A stretch of DNA of 54,282 nt from Microcaldota archaeon. Lineage in GTDB: Archaea; Micrarchaeota; Micrarchaeia; Anstonellales; J096. Below the pieces are notes generated by a model. The model did not search any database. It was not told the DNA's origin and saw only the letters and a list, made by a program, of their open reading frames with translations. The DNA is taken from assembly GCA_026982895.1 (NCBI GenBank), contig JALWQW010000016.1, forward strand, positions 1-54,282, read 5' to 3'. This document shows positions 34,268 through 42,425 of the stretch, in pieces; positions within the stretch are counted from its first letter, which is position 1, and each line of letters starts with the position of its first letter. Both the position numbers and the translations under genes were made by a program.

Positions 34268-35209
34268 ATGACGGATATACGAAAGCCTAGAAGCGGTTCG
34301 ATGGCATTTAGGCCCCGAAAGAGGGCAAGACCTAAAGCCCAGCGTATAAATTCATGGCCGTCTGTAGATGAAAAGGCGGTATTGGGCTTTGTAGGTTATA
34401 AAGTAGGGATGACTACTGTCAGTTGGATAGAACAGCAGGAAGGCCCGAGAAAGGGTATGGAAGTTGTCGGCGGAGCGACCGTCGTCGAGGCGCCGCCCTT
34501 AAAAGTCTATGGCGTGCGTTTCTTCAAAGGTCCTATCATGAAGGATGTGCTCACAGAAGAGAAGGACATCCTAGAAAAGCTGGGCATGAAGAATGTTAAG
34601 GCGAGTTCTGTTCCTGAAGGTGAATTTAAGGATGTAAGGCTTCTTGCTTATGCTCAGCCCTTCCTCACAACGACTGGGAAGAAGCATGTCGAGAGGATTG
34701 AGCTTGGGCTTGGCGGAGCTAGCAGCGAGGAGAAAAAAGAATATGCTTTATCCCTTCTTGGCAAGGATCTCAGCGTTGCCGATGTTATTAAGGAGGGTTC
34801 GTTTGTTGATATCATTGGCGTTACAAAGGGCAAGGGCTGGCAGGGTCCAATAAAGCGTTTTGGCGTCTCAAAACAGAGGAGGAAAGCCACAGGAAAGCAG
34901 AGGCATGTCGGTACGCTTGGTCCATTCAAGCCGGGTTATGTCCAATATACAGCTCCACAAGCTGGTCAGATGGGCTTGCATAAGAGAACCGAACTTAACA
35001 AGTGGGTGTTAAAAGTGGGCAAGGCGGAGGAAGCAAAGGACATAAATCCAAGCGCAGGCTGGCCTCATTATGGTCTGGTTAAGAACGATTTTATACTCAT
35101 AAAGGGTAGCGTGCCCGGTCCGGCGAAGCGTGTTCTTCGCTTTAGGTGGGCTGCTAGGAAGCTCGGCCAAACATTGGAGCCAAAGCTCACATTTGTCAGT
35201 AGAGGGTGA
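34268..35209 (+). CDS. rpl3: 50S ribosomal protein L3
   Basis: 313 residues, archaeal uL3. Start region KPRSGSMAFRPRKRARPKAQRINSWPS, then AVLGFVGYKVGMT, and the conserved core GKGWQGPIKRFGVSKQRRKATGKQRHVGTLGPFKPGYVQYTAPQAGQMGLHKRTE. It is an early-assembly protein near the peptidyl-transferase centre. It opens the ribosomal cluster. GGTGA lies 5 nt before the ATG. Its stop overlaps the GTGATTGA ribosome-binding region of L4. Confidence 0.98.
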   Translation: MTDIRKPRSGSMAFRPRKRARPKAQRINSWPSVDEKAVLGFVGYKVGMTTVSWIEQQEGPRKGMEVVGGATVVEAPPLKVYGVRFFKGPIMKDVLTEEKDILEKLGMKNVKASSVPEGEFKDVRLLAYAQPFLTTTGKKHVERIELGLGGASSEEKKEYALSLLGKDLSVADVIKEGSFVDIIGVTKGKGWQGPIKRFGVSKQRRKATGKQRHVGTLGPFKPGYVQYTAPQAGQMGLHKRTELNKWVLKVGKAEEAKDINPSAGWPHYGLVKNDFILIKGSVPGPAKRVLRFRWAARKLGQTLEPKLTFVSRG

Positions 35210-35213
35210 TTGA

Positions 35214-35981
35214 ATGGTTAAAAAAGCTCACATTTACGATAAGGAAGGAAAGGTCGTCTCTGATTTATCTTTGCCGGAAGTTTTTGAAACAGAGGTTAGG
35301 GCAGAGGTTATACGAAGAGCAGTGCTCTCCGAAGAAAGCAAGGAAAAGCAGCCAAAGGGTTCATATAGATGGGCTGGTTTGGAGACAAGTGCTCGCTATA
35401 TAGGTAGGAAGGAAGCCTACGCTACCCTTAAAAACAGGGGTCAATCCCGTCTGCCAAGAGAATTCTTTGGAGGCGGAAGGCCTGGGAGAGTTCGTTATAT
35501 CCCATCTGCTGTTAGCGGTAGGAGGGCTCACCCACCAAAGCCAGAGAAAATACTCGAAGAAAAGATTAACAAAAAAGAATGGGACCTTGCTTTAAGGAGT
35601 GCCCTTGCCGCGACGACAGTCAAAGAGCTTGTATTGAATAGAGGGCATAAAGTTGATGTGGATGTGCCCATCGTTTTGAAAGACGCTGAGAGTGTATCCA
35701 AGACGAGCGATGTTTATAAGATATTAGCTAACTTAATCTCAATGGATTTGGAGAGAGCCAAGGAGAAGAGAGGCAGGAACAAGAAGCATCCTAAATCTGC
35801 TGTAATAATCGTCAGCGGAGATGTGCCCCTCCTGAAGGCGGCAAAGAATATTCCTGGCGTGGATGTTGTGGCTGTGGAGAACTTAAAGGTTTCGTTGCTA
35901 GCTCCTGGCGCGCATCCTGGCCGTTTAGCCGTGTATACAGAGGAGGCTGTTAAGGCCTTGGCTGAGAGGTGGAAATTATGA
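35214..35981 (+). CDS. rpl4: 50S ribosomal protein L4
   Basis: 255 residues, archaeal uL4 (L4/L1e type). It has the globular N-terminus with VFETEVRAEVIRRAVLSE, the tunnel loop around GLETSARYIGRKEAYATLKNRGQSRLPREFFGGGRPGRVRYIPSAVSGRRAHPPKPEK, and a C-terminal half ending HPGRLAVYTEEAVKAL. The loop lines the exit tunnel in homologues. Its TGA overlaps the L23 ATG. Confidence 0.98.
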   Translation: MVKKAHIYDKEGKVVSDLSLPEVFETEVRAEVIRRAVLSEESKEKQPKGSYRWAGLETSARYIGRKEAYATLKNRGQSRLPREFFGGGRPGRVRYIPSAVSGRRAHPPKPEKILEEKINKKEWDLALRSALAATTVKELVLNRGHKVDVDVPIVLKDAESVSKTSDVYKILANLISMDLERAKEKRGRNKKHPKSAVIIVSGDVPLLKAAKNIPGVDVVAVENLKVSLLAPGAHPGRLAVYTEEAVKALAERWKL

Positions 35982-36220
35982 TTGCAAGCGTTTTAAGAAC
36001 AGAAAAGGCTTTGAAGCTCGTAACAAAGGAGCATACTATTCCTTTCATAGTCGATTTACGGGCTTCCAAGCCTGAGATAAAGGAAGAGGTTGAGAGGCTC
36101 TACGGTGTTAAGGTGGATAGTGTGCGAACACTCACACGCTCGGGCAAGAAGATTGCTTATGTCAAATTCGCCCCAGAGGTGAATGTTGAAGAGCTTGCTA
36201 GCTCGTTGAACCTCGTATGA
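35978..36220 (+). CDS. rpl23: 50S ribosomal protein L23
   Basis: 80 residues (uL23) from ATG 35978, which overlaps the L4 stop and lies 5 nt after AGGTGG; a GTG at 35969 lies inside the ribosome-binding site and is rejected. Typical blocks are TEKALKLVTKEHTIPFIVDLRASKPEIKEEVERLYGVKVDSVRTL. The protein sits at the tunnel exit and docks SRP and chaperones. Confidence 0.97.
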   Translation: MIASVLRTEKALKLVTKEHTIPFIVDLRASKPEIKEEVERLYGVKVDSVRTLTRSGKKIAYVKFAPEVNVEELASSLNLV

Positions 36221-36232
36221 TAGGTGGTGTTT

Positions 36233-36973
36233 ATGGGAAAAAGACTTAAACAACAGGTAAGGGGTCGTGGAACGCCTCGTTATAGGTCTCCTAATCATCG
36301 ATACAAGGCAGAAGTTAAATACAGGCCTTACGATGACCAGGAGAAGATGGGTCTGCTCATTGGCGAGGTTGTCGGCTTTATAGACGACCCTGCTAGGAAC
36401 AGCATCGTGGCGGTTGTTCAGTTGGATAATGGAGAGCGCATCCCGCTCATAGCAGCTGAGGGCATGGCCGTCGGCGACAAAGTTGAAATAGGTGCTCAGG
36501 CAAGCTTGAAGATGGGCAATGTCGTTCCGCTCTATGAAGTCCCCGAAGGTATGTACATATACAATATTGAGAGAAGGCCCGGCGACGGCGGAAAAATTGC
36601 TAGAGCTGCTGGCACTTATGCCATCGTAATGGTTAAAGAGGGTAATATCGTCAGGCTAAAGCTGCCCAGCGGCAGAATTATAGAGGTAAACAACGAAGCC
36701 CGCGTCCAAATAGGTGTGCCGGCAGGCGGCAACATAAAGAACAAGCCTCTCTTAAAGGCAGGTAATGCTTATTACAAACACAAGGCTAAGAATCGCTTGT
36801 GGCCAAAACAGCGTGGTGTTAGCATGTCTCCTTACGACCATCCCTTTGGTGGTAAGCAGCACCATGAAGGTAGGCCTACTGCGGTTAGCAGGCATGCTCC
36901 ACCGGGACAGAAGGTTGGTCACATCAAGGCCAAGCAGACCGGTAGGCGTGTAAGGAAGAGTGGAGGTGCATAA
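36233..36973 (+). CDS. rpl2: 50S ribosomal protein L2
   Basis: 246 residues (uL2) from ATG 36233, with TAGGTGG at 36221-36227 as ribosome-binding site; GTGs at 36224 and 36227 fall within that site. Recognised by KRLKQQVRGRGTPRYRSPNHRYKAEVKYRP, VGDKVEIGAQASLKMGNVVPL and the C-terminal catalytic-centre region RGVSMSPYDHPFGGKQHHEGRPTAVSRHAPPGQKVGHIKAKQTGRR. The conserved His of HHEGRP is present. Confidence 0.98.
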   Translation: MGKRLKQQVRGRGTPRYRSPNHRYKAEVKYRPYDDQEKMGLLIGEVVGFIDDPARNSIVAVVQLDNGERIPLIAAEGMAVGDKVEIGAQASLKMGNVVPLYEVPEGMYIYNIERRPGDGGKIARAAGTYAIVMVKEGNIVRLKLPSGRIIEVNNEARVQIGVPAGGNIKNKPLLKAGNAYYKHKAKNRLWPKQRGVSMSPYDHPFGGKQHHEGRPTAVSRHAPPGQKVGHIKAKQTGRRVRKSGGA

Positions 36974-36975
36974 TC

Positions 36976-37389
36976 ATGGTAAAACTTGCTCGTGATATCT
37001 TCAGAGGGCTGAGCGAAGAACAGCTCAAAGACATGCCCATCGAAGATTTTATGAAGTTAGTGAAGGCAAGGCCCCGCAGAGCCATTAAGCGCATGCTAGA
37101 GGGCACGAATGTCCAATTCCGCATGCTTGTCGATAAAGTGAGGAAGAAGGTCAAGGAAGGCAAGGTAAAGAAGGGCATTCGCACACATGTGCGTGATGCC
37201 GTCATATTGCCTGAATGGCTGGGCTTAACCTTCTTCGTTTACAGCGGCAAGGAGTGGAAGCAGGTCGAAATTACTATCGACAAATTAGGGCATAGATTAG
37301 GCGAGTACAGCTATTCTACCAAATTCGATAGGCACTCCAACCCAGGTATAGGTGCTACGAGAGGTAGTAAGTTCGTATCTGCGAAGTGA
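36976..37389 (+). CDS. rps19: 30S ribosomal protein S19
   Basis: 137 residues (uS19), 2 nt after L2. Features are LSEEQLKDMPIEDFMKLVKARPRRAIKRML, VRTHVRD-VILPEWLGLTFFVYSGKEWKQVEIT-KLGHRLGEYS, and the end GIGATRGSKFVS. It is a small-subunit head protein contacting tRNA through its tail. The usual cluster order is preserved. Confidence 0.98.
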   Translation: MVKLARDIFRGLSEEQLKDMPIEDFMKLVKARPRRAIKRMLEGTNVQFRMLVDKVRKKVKEGKVKKGIRTHVRDAVILPEWLGLTFFVYSGKEWKQVEITIDKLGHRLGEYSYSTKFDRHSNPGIGATRGSKFVSAK

Positions 37390-37393
37390 TAAC

Positions 37394-38227
37394 ATGTACA
37401 GCGCAAAAATACCCTCTCCTGAAAAGTATATTATAGGCAAGGCGAGGTTGGAGGAGGCAAATGTCTCCTTCAAAGACCTTGCAGAGGTTTGCAGAAACAT
37501 TCGTGGCATGGCGGCTACAGCAGCTATATCTCTATTGGAAGAGGCTGCTGCAGGCAAGCGCCCATTGGAATTTAGAAGGCACAATAAGAGGCTCGCCCAT
37601 AGGAAAGAGCTCGGCGGCAAAAAGGGCCGCTATCCAAAGAAAGCGGCGAAGCATGTTCTGGATGTGCTTAAAAGCGCAGTTGCCAACGCCACCGTTTTCG
37701 GCGGCAATGAGGAGCAGTTGAAGGTTTATCATGCCGCTGCCAACAAGAAGCGCATCTATTATAGATTGCAGCCTAAGGGCAGAAGAACGAGGCACGACTA
37801 CGAGCTTGCCCGCTTAGAGATTATTGTTATACAGGAATTGAGTGAAGAGCAGAGAGCAGAAGTTGCCAAGAAAAAGGAAGAGGTTTTGAAGAGGCAGAGG
37901 GAGATAGCAGAGAAGAAGAAAGAAGAATACTTAGCTCAGAAACAGCAGGCTCTTGCCGAAGCAGGAAAGGTTTCAAAAGAGGCTGTAAAAATCCAGAAGG
38001 CTGTAAAGGAGGACATAAAAGCCAAGAGCGAGGCTAAGGCAGAGAAGGCCGAAAAGAAGAGCGAGGCCAAGGAAGAGAAAAAAGCTGAGAAAAAGGGCAA
38101 AGCTGTAGAGAAGGCTAAGGAAGAAAAGGGCAAAGCATCGGCTAAAGAAGAAAAAAGCGAAGTAGAGAAGAAAACAAAGGCCAGCGAAGGGAAGAAGGAT
38201 AATAATAAAAAGACTAATGGTCAATGA
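37394..38227 (+). CDS. rpl22: 50S ribosomal protein L22 with a long charged C-terminal tail
   Basis: 277 residues from ATG 37394; an upstream ATG at 37352 lies within S19 and is rejected. Residues 1-155 are standard uL22 (MYSAKIPSPEKYIIGKARLEEANVSFKDLAEVCRNIRGMAATAAISLLEEAA and RGRMTRHDYELARLEIIV-like YRLQPKGRRTRHDYELARLEIIV). About 120 further residues are almost only Lys, Glu and Ala, forming a long helix or disordered tail (AEKKSEAKEEKKAEKKGK). Other uL22 lack such a tail at this length. It may extend outside the ribosome near the tunnel exit. Confidence 0.96.
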   Translation: MYSAKIPSPEKYIIGKARLEEANVSFKDLAEVCRNIRGMAATAAISLLEEAAAGKRPLEFRRHNKRLAHRKELGGKKGRYPKKAAKHVLDVLKSAVANATVFGGNEEQLKVYHAAANKKRIYYRLQPKGRRTRHDYELARLEIIVIQELSEEQRAEVAKKKEEVLKRQREIAEKKKEEYLAQKQQALAEAGKVSKEAVKIQKAVKEDIKAKSEAKAEKAEKKSEAKEEKKAEKKGKAVEKAKEEKGKASAKEEKSEVEKKTKASEGKKDNNKKTNGQ

Positions 38228-38235
38228 GGGATAAC

Positions 38236-38973
38236 ATGGTAATGGAAAGTATTCGCAAGAAGTTTATATACGATGAAGTGAAGAAAGCGCTCATCATGGA
38301 CTTTTTGGAGAAGGAGCTTGAACATGTTTGGATAGCAAATCTCTTCATACAAAAGTCTCCAATAGAAACGCGCATAACGATTGAGATGCTCGACCCAAAG
38401 AGGCTCATAAGCAGAAGGAGCAGGAAGGTCCAGCACATTGTTAATATATTGAAGAAGGACTTTGGCATAGAGAATCCCAAGATAAACATTGTAGAAGTTA
38501 AGAATCCTTGGCTTGAGCCGCGCATCATAGCTAAAAGGGCCGCCATGAACATAGAAAGGGGCATGAGCGTTAAGAGCGTTTTATACAGGCTCATGAGGCA
38601 GGTCATGAATTCAGGAGCTATGGGCGTCGAGATTATAGCTGCCGGAAAATTGGGGGCTAAGGGTGCAAAGGCCCGTTCAATGAAGGTTGTGAGCGGTTTT
38701 GTGCCAAAGGCCGGCGATCCTGCCCGTTATGTTAGGCATTATCACTATGCAGCGCTTACAAAGCCCGGAATTATTGGCATTACTGTTAAGATAGCCACAA
38801 AAGACCTCTTGGAGCTCGTTAAGCCTGAATTGGCTAAGAAGGAGGCAGAAGAGGTTGAGAATGCCGAAGAGGAATCTCAAAAAGGGGCTGAAGGGCAAGA
38901 TTCAAACAAGCCCGGCAAAGAGGGGAAACCTGTAAAAGGTGAGAAGCATGAAAAAGAAGTTAGAGCCGCTTAG
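38236..38973 (+). CDS. rps3: 30S ribosomal protein S3
   Basis: 245 residues (uS3) from ATG 38236, six bases after GAGGG; an ATG at 38224 overlapping the L22 stop is the alternative. KH domain IEMLDPKRLISRRSRKVQHIVNILKKDFGI and C-terminal block GAMGVEIIAAGKLGAKGAKARSMKVVSGFVPKAGDPARYVRHYHYAALTKPGIIGITVKI are diagnostic. A 40-residue Glu/Lys tail follows. The protein forms part of the mRNA entry channel. Confidence 0.97.
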   Translation: MVMESIRKKFIYDEVKKALIMDFLEKELEHVWIANLFIQKSPIETRITIEMLDPKRLISRRSRKVQHIVNILKKDFGIENPKINIVEVKNPWLEPRIIAKRAAMNIERGMSVKSVLYRLMRQVMNSGAMGVEIIAAGKLGAKGAKARSMKVVSGFVPKAGDPARYVRHYHYAALTKPGIIGITVKIATKDLLELVKPELAKKEAEEVENAEEESQKGAEGQDSNKPGKEGKPVKGEKHEKEVRAA

Positions 38974-39130
38974 AGACATGACGATAGAAGAGCTGGAGAA
39001 GCGCCTTGATGAGCTTAGGAAGACTATGATATCATTAGAAGAGACTGAAAGGGCGAAAGGCAAAAGCATTAAAAAAGAGATTGCTCGCATTAATACTATA
39101 ATCAACGAAAAGCGCAATGGTGGTGTATAA
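38948..39130 (+). CDS. rpl29: 50S ribosomal protein L29
   Basis: 60 residues (uL29), a two-helix protein: LEPLRDMTIEELEKRLDELRKTMISLEETERAKGKSIKKEIARINTIINEKR. The start is ATG 38948 because GGTGAGAAGC provides GGTG 6 nt upstream. It overlaps the end of S3 by 26 nt in another frame. It sits beside L23 at the tunnel exit. Confidence 0.95.
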   Translation: MKKKLEPLRDMTIEELEKRLDELRKTMISLEETERAKGKSIKKEIARINTIINEKRNGGV

Positions 39131-39133
39131 GCT

Positions 39134-39445
39134 TTGGTAGAAGACATTTGTCCTGTGTGTGGTTTGCCCAAGGACCTCTGCGTCTGTAAGGATATAGAGC
39201 GAGAAGAGGCCACGCAGCGCATAAAGGTTTATACAGAGAAAGCCAAATTTAAAAAATATGTGACTGTCATTGAAGGTATTGAGAAGCAGCAGGCTAAGGA
39301 TGTGTTCAAGGACTTGAAGAAAAAATTGGCATGTGGCGGCGCTATAAAGGATGGAAAGCTCATCCTTCAAGGCGACCATAAGAAGAAGATAAAGGAGCTT
39401 TTAATTAAGCTGGGATACAAAGAAAACCTTATAGAAGTGATATGA
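39134..39445 (+). CDS. Translation initiation factor eIF1/SUI1 homologue
   Basis: 103 residues from TTG 39134. A small zinc knuckle (CPVCGLPKDLCVC) precedes the SUI1 fold (RIKVYTEKAKFKKYVTVIEGI-KDVFKDLKKKLACGGAIKDGKLILQGDHKKKIKELLIKLGY). It monitors start-codon selection on the small subunit. In many archaea it follows L29, as here, but the usual next genes (RNase P subunit, S17, L14) are missing. The stop overlaps the following ATG. Confidence 0.95.
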   Translation: MVEDICPVCGLPKDLCVCKDIEREEATQRIKVYTEKAKFKKYVTVIEGIEKQQAKDVFKDLKKKLACGGAIKDGKLILQGDHKKKIKELLIKLGYKENLIEVI

Positions 39446-40002
39446 TGGTCCTTTTTGTCACATCAAATACCGGAAAGCTCAGCGAGGCTCAAGCCCATCT
39501 TCAGCCTATTGAAGTGGAGCAGCTCAAATTAGACCTTGACGAGCCTAGAGGTTCATTGGAAGAAATTGCTATGGCAAAGGCGCTTCAAGCATATAGGGAG
39601 GTCGGTAAAGCCCTGTTTGTCGAAGATTCTGGCTTTTTTATAGAATCATTGGGCGGTTTTCCAGGGGCTTATTCTGCCCATGTTTTAAAGCATTTAAGCC
39701 TTTCAGATGTTGTAGCCCTTATTGATAAAAAGGAAAAAGAAGGCGCTACTAGGGCAGCTTATTTCAAGGCTGTCGTTGCATATATCGACGACAGCGGAAT
39801 AAGGCTTTTTAAGGGCAGGGTTGATGGTTTTGTGGCGAAAGATGTTAGAGGAGAGGGTGGCTTTGGTTATGACCCCATCTTCATCCCAAAAGGTTATGAA
39901 GAGACCTTCGCCGAAAACGAAGGTTTAAAAAGAAATATGTCCCATAGATATAGGGCATTAATTGCTCTCAAATCATTTATGCTGAAGGAATCCCCTTCTT
40001 AG
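39442..40002 (+). CDS. Non-canonical purine NTP pyrophosphatase (HAM1/RdgB family)
   Basis: 186 residues. It hydrolyses ITP, dITP and XTP to monophosphates, cleaning the nucleotide pool. Family motifs are FVTSNTGKLSEAQ, ALFVEDSGFFIESLGGFPGAYSA, EGGFGYDPIFIPKGYEETFAE and NMSHRYRALIAL. Translationally coupled to eIF1 (ATGATG overlapping TGA). S15 follows after 12 nt. An intermediary-metabolism enzyme inside a ribosomal cluster is common for archaeal operons. Confidence 0.95.
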   Translation: MMVLFVTSNTGKLSEAQAHLQPIEVEQLKLDLDEPRGSLEEIAMAKALQAYREVGKALFVEDSGFFIESLGGFPGAYSAHVLKHLSLSDVVALIDKKEKEGATRAAYFKAVVAYIDDSGIRLFKGRVDGFVAKDVRGEGGFGYDPIFIPKGYEETFAENEGLKRNMSHRYRALIALKSFMLKESPS

Positions 40003-40014
40003 GAGGTATAAATT

Positions 40015-40470
40015 ATGGCAAAGTTGCATTCAAAAAAACGAGGTAAGAGCGGCTCGAAAAGGCCGAATAGGAAGAGTAGTAAACCCGAATTCGTAGAGCT
40101 TAGCCCAGAGGAGGCCAAGGATATCGTAAGGAAGCTTTATAGGCAGGGTCACAGCACCGCTGAAATAGGCTTAATCCTTCGAGACCAATACGGTGTTCCT
40201 TCGTTTAAGGGCTTGACTGGAGTAAGCATGGTCGCCTTTTTAAGGGAAGAAAAACTCTACAAATATCCAGAGGATTTGCTCAACCTTTTGAAGAAAGCGG
40301 TTAGGATGCATCATCATCTTAACCAAGCCAAAAAGGATGTTCACAATAAAGTCAAATACCAGCATGTTTTAAGCAAGATACACCGCTTGGCTAAATACTA
40401 CAAGGACAAAGGCTTCCTGCCGTCTACATGGAAGTACAGTCCAGAAGAGGCTGAGGCGTTGGTGAGGTGA
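40015..40470 (+). CDS. rps15: 30S ribosomal protein S15
   Basis: 151 residues, archaeal/eukaryotic uS15 with the extra N-terminal domain: KLHSKKRGKSGSKRP, EEAKDIVRKLYRQGHSTAEIGLILRDQYGVPSFKGLTG, and the classic rRNA-binding half (HHLNQAKKDVHNKVKYQHVLSKIHRLAKYYK). AGGAGGTATAAATT is the strongest ribosome-binding site in the cluster. Confidence 0.98.
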   Translation: MAKLHSKKRGKSGSKRPNRKSSKPEFVELSPEEAKDIVRKLYRQGHSTAEIGLILRDQYGVPSFKGLTGVSMVAFLREEKLYKYPEDLLNLLKKAVRMHHHLNQAKKDVHNKVKYQHVLSKIHRLAKYYKDKGFLPSTWKYSPEEAEALVR

Positions 40471-40474
40471 TTGT

Positions 40475-41089
40475 ATGGCTAAGAGAAGAAAAAGCGTAAA
40501 GAAGACAGTAGATAAGTGGAAGTTGAAGCGCACATACAAAGTAGTAACGCCGACGCCGTTGGGCGGAAAAGTCGTCGGTGAAATTATCTCCGCAGAACCC
40601 TCAAATCTTTTTAATCGCGTTGTTCCTCTTTCTTTGGCTGACCTTCTTGGGGCTGATGTAAATCCTCAAGCCTTTTATATAACTGCCCTCCTCCGCATAA
40701 AGGATGTAGGCGAGGATACGGTTAACACTGAATTGGTTGGACACACCACCGCCTTCAGTTATTTAAGGAGCATAGCCAGGAGGAGGAAGAGCATCATACA
40801 CGATTCGTTCGTCGTTAAGACAAAGGACGGCAAAACCGTTAGAATAAAGCCGATACTCATTACATTGAGGAAGGTTTCTGCCATCGTCAAGAGGAATCTT
40901 AGAAAGGCTCTTGTCGAAGAGGTGAAGAAGAAGGCAGAGGGCATGAATTACTATGATTTGATGAAGGACATCTTCAACGGAAACTTCACAAAAGCCCTTG
41001 CCGCCGACATAAACAAGATAAACCCAATAACCCACCTCATAATAAAGAAAGTGGAATTGGAAGAGAACTTGAAGGAGGTCGCTGCCTAA
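40475..41089 (+). CDS. rps3ae: 30S ribosomal protein S1e (S3Ae)
   Basis: 204 residues (eS1). Blocks: DKWKLKRTYKVVTPTPLGGKVVGEIISAEPSNLFNRVVPLSLADL, TAFSYLRSIARRRKSIIHDSFVVKTKDGKTVRIKPILITLRK and KINPITHLIIKKVEL. It is found in archaea and eukaryotes at the platform near the mRNA exit. S15 and S1e adjacency is frequent in archaea; the RecJ-like gene often between them is absent. GGTGATTGTATG marks the start. Its stop overlaps the NAC start. Confidence 0.97.
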   Translation: MAKRRKSVKKTVDKWKLKRTYKVVTPTPLGGKVVGEIISAEPSNLFNRVVPLSLADLLGADVNPQAFYITALLRIKDVGEDTVNTELVGHTTAFSYLRSIARRRKSIIHDSFVVKTKDGKTVRIKPILITLRKVSAIVKRNLRKALVEEVKKKAEGMNYYDLMKDIFNGNFTKALAADINKINPITHLIIKKVELEENLKEVAA

Positions 41090-41454
41090 TGATGTTCAAT
41101 CCTCAGCAGATGAAGCAGATGATGAAGCAGCTCGGTATAAAGAGCAGGGAGCTTGATGTTGAGGAGCTTGTAATGAAGACCTCTGCAGGTGAGATTGTTT
41201 TGAAGAACCCCCAAGTCCTCGAGATGGACATGAAGGGGCAGAAGGTTTATCAGGTATCTGGCGGAGAGAGGGTCGAGAAGGCTTTCAACGACGAGGATGT
41301 GGAGCTCGTCGCTGAACAGGCCCATATCTCCAAGGAGCTCGCCGTTGAGCTTCTTAAGAAGGCCGACGGCGATATAGCACAGGCCATTGTGTTGGCAGAG
41401 GGCCTCTCTGAAGAGGAGTCTAAAGGAGCTTCTGACAGCTCCGAAGGCGTTTAA
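41089..41454 (+). CDS. nac: Nascent polypeptide-associated complex protein
   Basis: 121 residues. It has a Met/Gln-rich start (FNPQQMKQMMKQLGIKSREL), then the NAC domain (EELVMKTSAGEIVLKNPQVLEMDMKGQKVYQVSG), then a C-terminal UBA domain (DVELVAEQAHISKELAVELLKKADGDIAQAIVLA). It binds emerging chains at the tunnel exit as a homodimer in archaea. Coupled to S1e by a TAATGATG overlap. Confidence 0.96.
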   Translation: MMFNPQQMKQMMKQLGIKSRELDVEELVMKTSAGEIVLKNPQVLEMDMKGQKVYQVSGGERVEKAFNDEDVELVAEQAHISKELAVELLKKADGDIAQAIVLAEGLSEEESKGASDSSEGV

Positions 41455-41471
41455 TATTCATGGGTGTTATT

Positions 41472-42005
41472 ATGGGAGCGTACAAGCACATTAAAGAAAC
41501 TATTCAAGAAGAGTATAGTGAAAGGCCAAACCATTTTAGGTATAAGTTGGCTGAATGGAGAAAGGAATCTCCTATAAAGAGGGTCGAAAGACCGACGAAT
41601 CTGCCTAGAGCTAGAAGCCTCGGCTATAAGGCAAAGCAGGGCTATTTTGTCGTTAGAGTTAGGGTTAGGAAAGGGCAGAGAAAGCGTGTCTCGCCGAAGG
41701 GCGGAAGGCATCCTCGCCATAATTACAGGTATGTGCAGCCCGGTTTAAGCCACCAGGTTATAGCCGAGCAGCGCGTTGCTTCTCGTTATAGAAATGCCGA
41801 AGTCCTCAATTCATATTATGTAGGTGAGGACGGCGTTTACAAATTCTTTGAAGTTATACTCGCTGATAGAAATGCTCCTACCCTCGATAAGGCCACAAAG
41901 GCCGCTGTGAAGAGGAAGGGCAGAGCGTTTAGGGGTTTAACCTCTGCTGGAAAGAAGGTTCGTGGCCTTAGAGTAAAGGGTTTAAGGAGGCAGAGAAAAG
42001 CCTGA
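41472..42005 (+). CDS. rpl15e: 50S ribosomal protein L15e
   Basis: 177 residues (eL15) from ATG 41472, with GGTG 6 nt upstream; an ATG at 41460 precedes that site. MGAYKHIKETIQEEYSERP, ARSLGYKAKQGYFVVRVRVRKGQRKRVSPKGGRHPRHNYRYVQPGLSHQVIAEQRVASRYRNAEVLNSYYVGEDG and GRAFRGLTSAGKKVRGLRVKG are diagnostic. A large-subunit protein of archaea and eukaryotes. Confidence 0.97.
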   Translation: MGAYKHIKETIQEEYSERPNHFRYKLAEWRKESPIKRVERPTNLPRARSLGYKAKQGYFVVRVRVRKGQRKRVSPKGGRHPRHNYRYVQPGLSHQVIAEQRVASRYRNAEVLNSYYVGEDGVYKFFEVILADRNAPTLDKATKAAVKRKGRAFRGLTSAGKKVRGLRVKGLRRQRKA

Positions 42006-42017
42006 TGAGGTGAAATT

Positions 42018-42425
42018 ATGACCGAAGGTGACATTAATAAGACGGAAGCCCGCAATGTAAAAGTGGGTCGATTTATAGTAATTGACGACATTCCGTGCAA
42101 GGTTGTATCCATTGATGTAAGCAAGCCCGGAAAGCACGGCGCTGCCAAGATGCGCATAACCGCCATAGGCATCTTCGACGGACAGAAGAAGACTCTTTTA
42201 ACTTCTACTGATGGCACAGTAATTGTTCCCGTTATAAAGAAGAGCACTGCTCAGGTTATAAGCATAGACGGCAATGTTGCCCAAGTCATGGACAAAGACA
42301 CATATGAGACCTACGAGGTTGTTGTTCCGGATGAATTCAAGGACCAGGTTGAAGAGGGTAAAGAGGTTGAAGTCATGGAAGCCATGGGCAGGAAAGCCAT
42401 TATCCGCGTATTCAGGGGTGAGTAA
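42018..42425 (+). CDS. Translation initiation factor 5A (aIF5A)
   Basis: 135 residues. The hypusine loop is SKPGKHGAAKM with Lys39 as modification site, followed by the OB-fold domain. It promotes peptide-bond formation at difficult sequences and needs deoxyhypusine synthase, which is not in this window. GAGGTGAAATT before the ATG is a textbook ribosome-binding site. Its TAA directly abuts the S24e start. Confidence 0.97.
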   Translation: MTEGDINKTEARNVKVGRFIVIDDIPCKVVSIDVSKPGKHGAAKMRITAIGIFDGQKKTLLTSTDGTVIVPVIKKSTAQVISIDGNVAQVMDKDTYETYEVVVPDEFKDQVEEGKEVEVMEAMGRKAIIRVFRGE

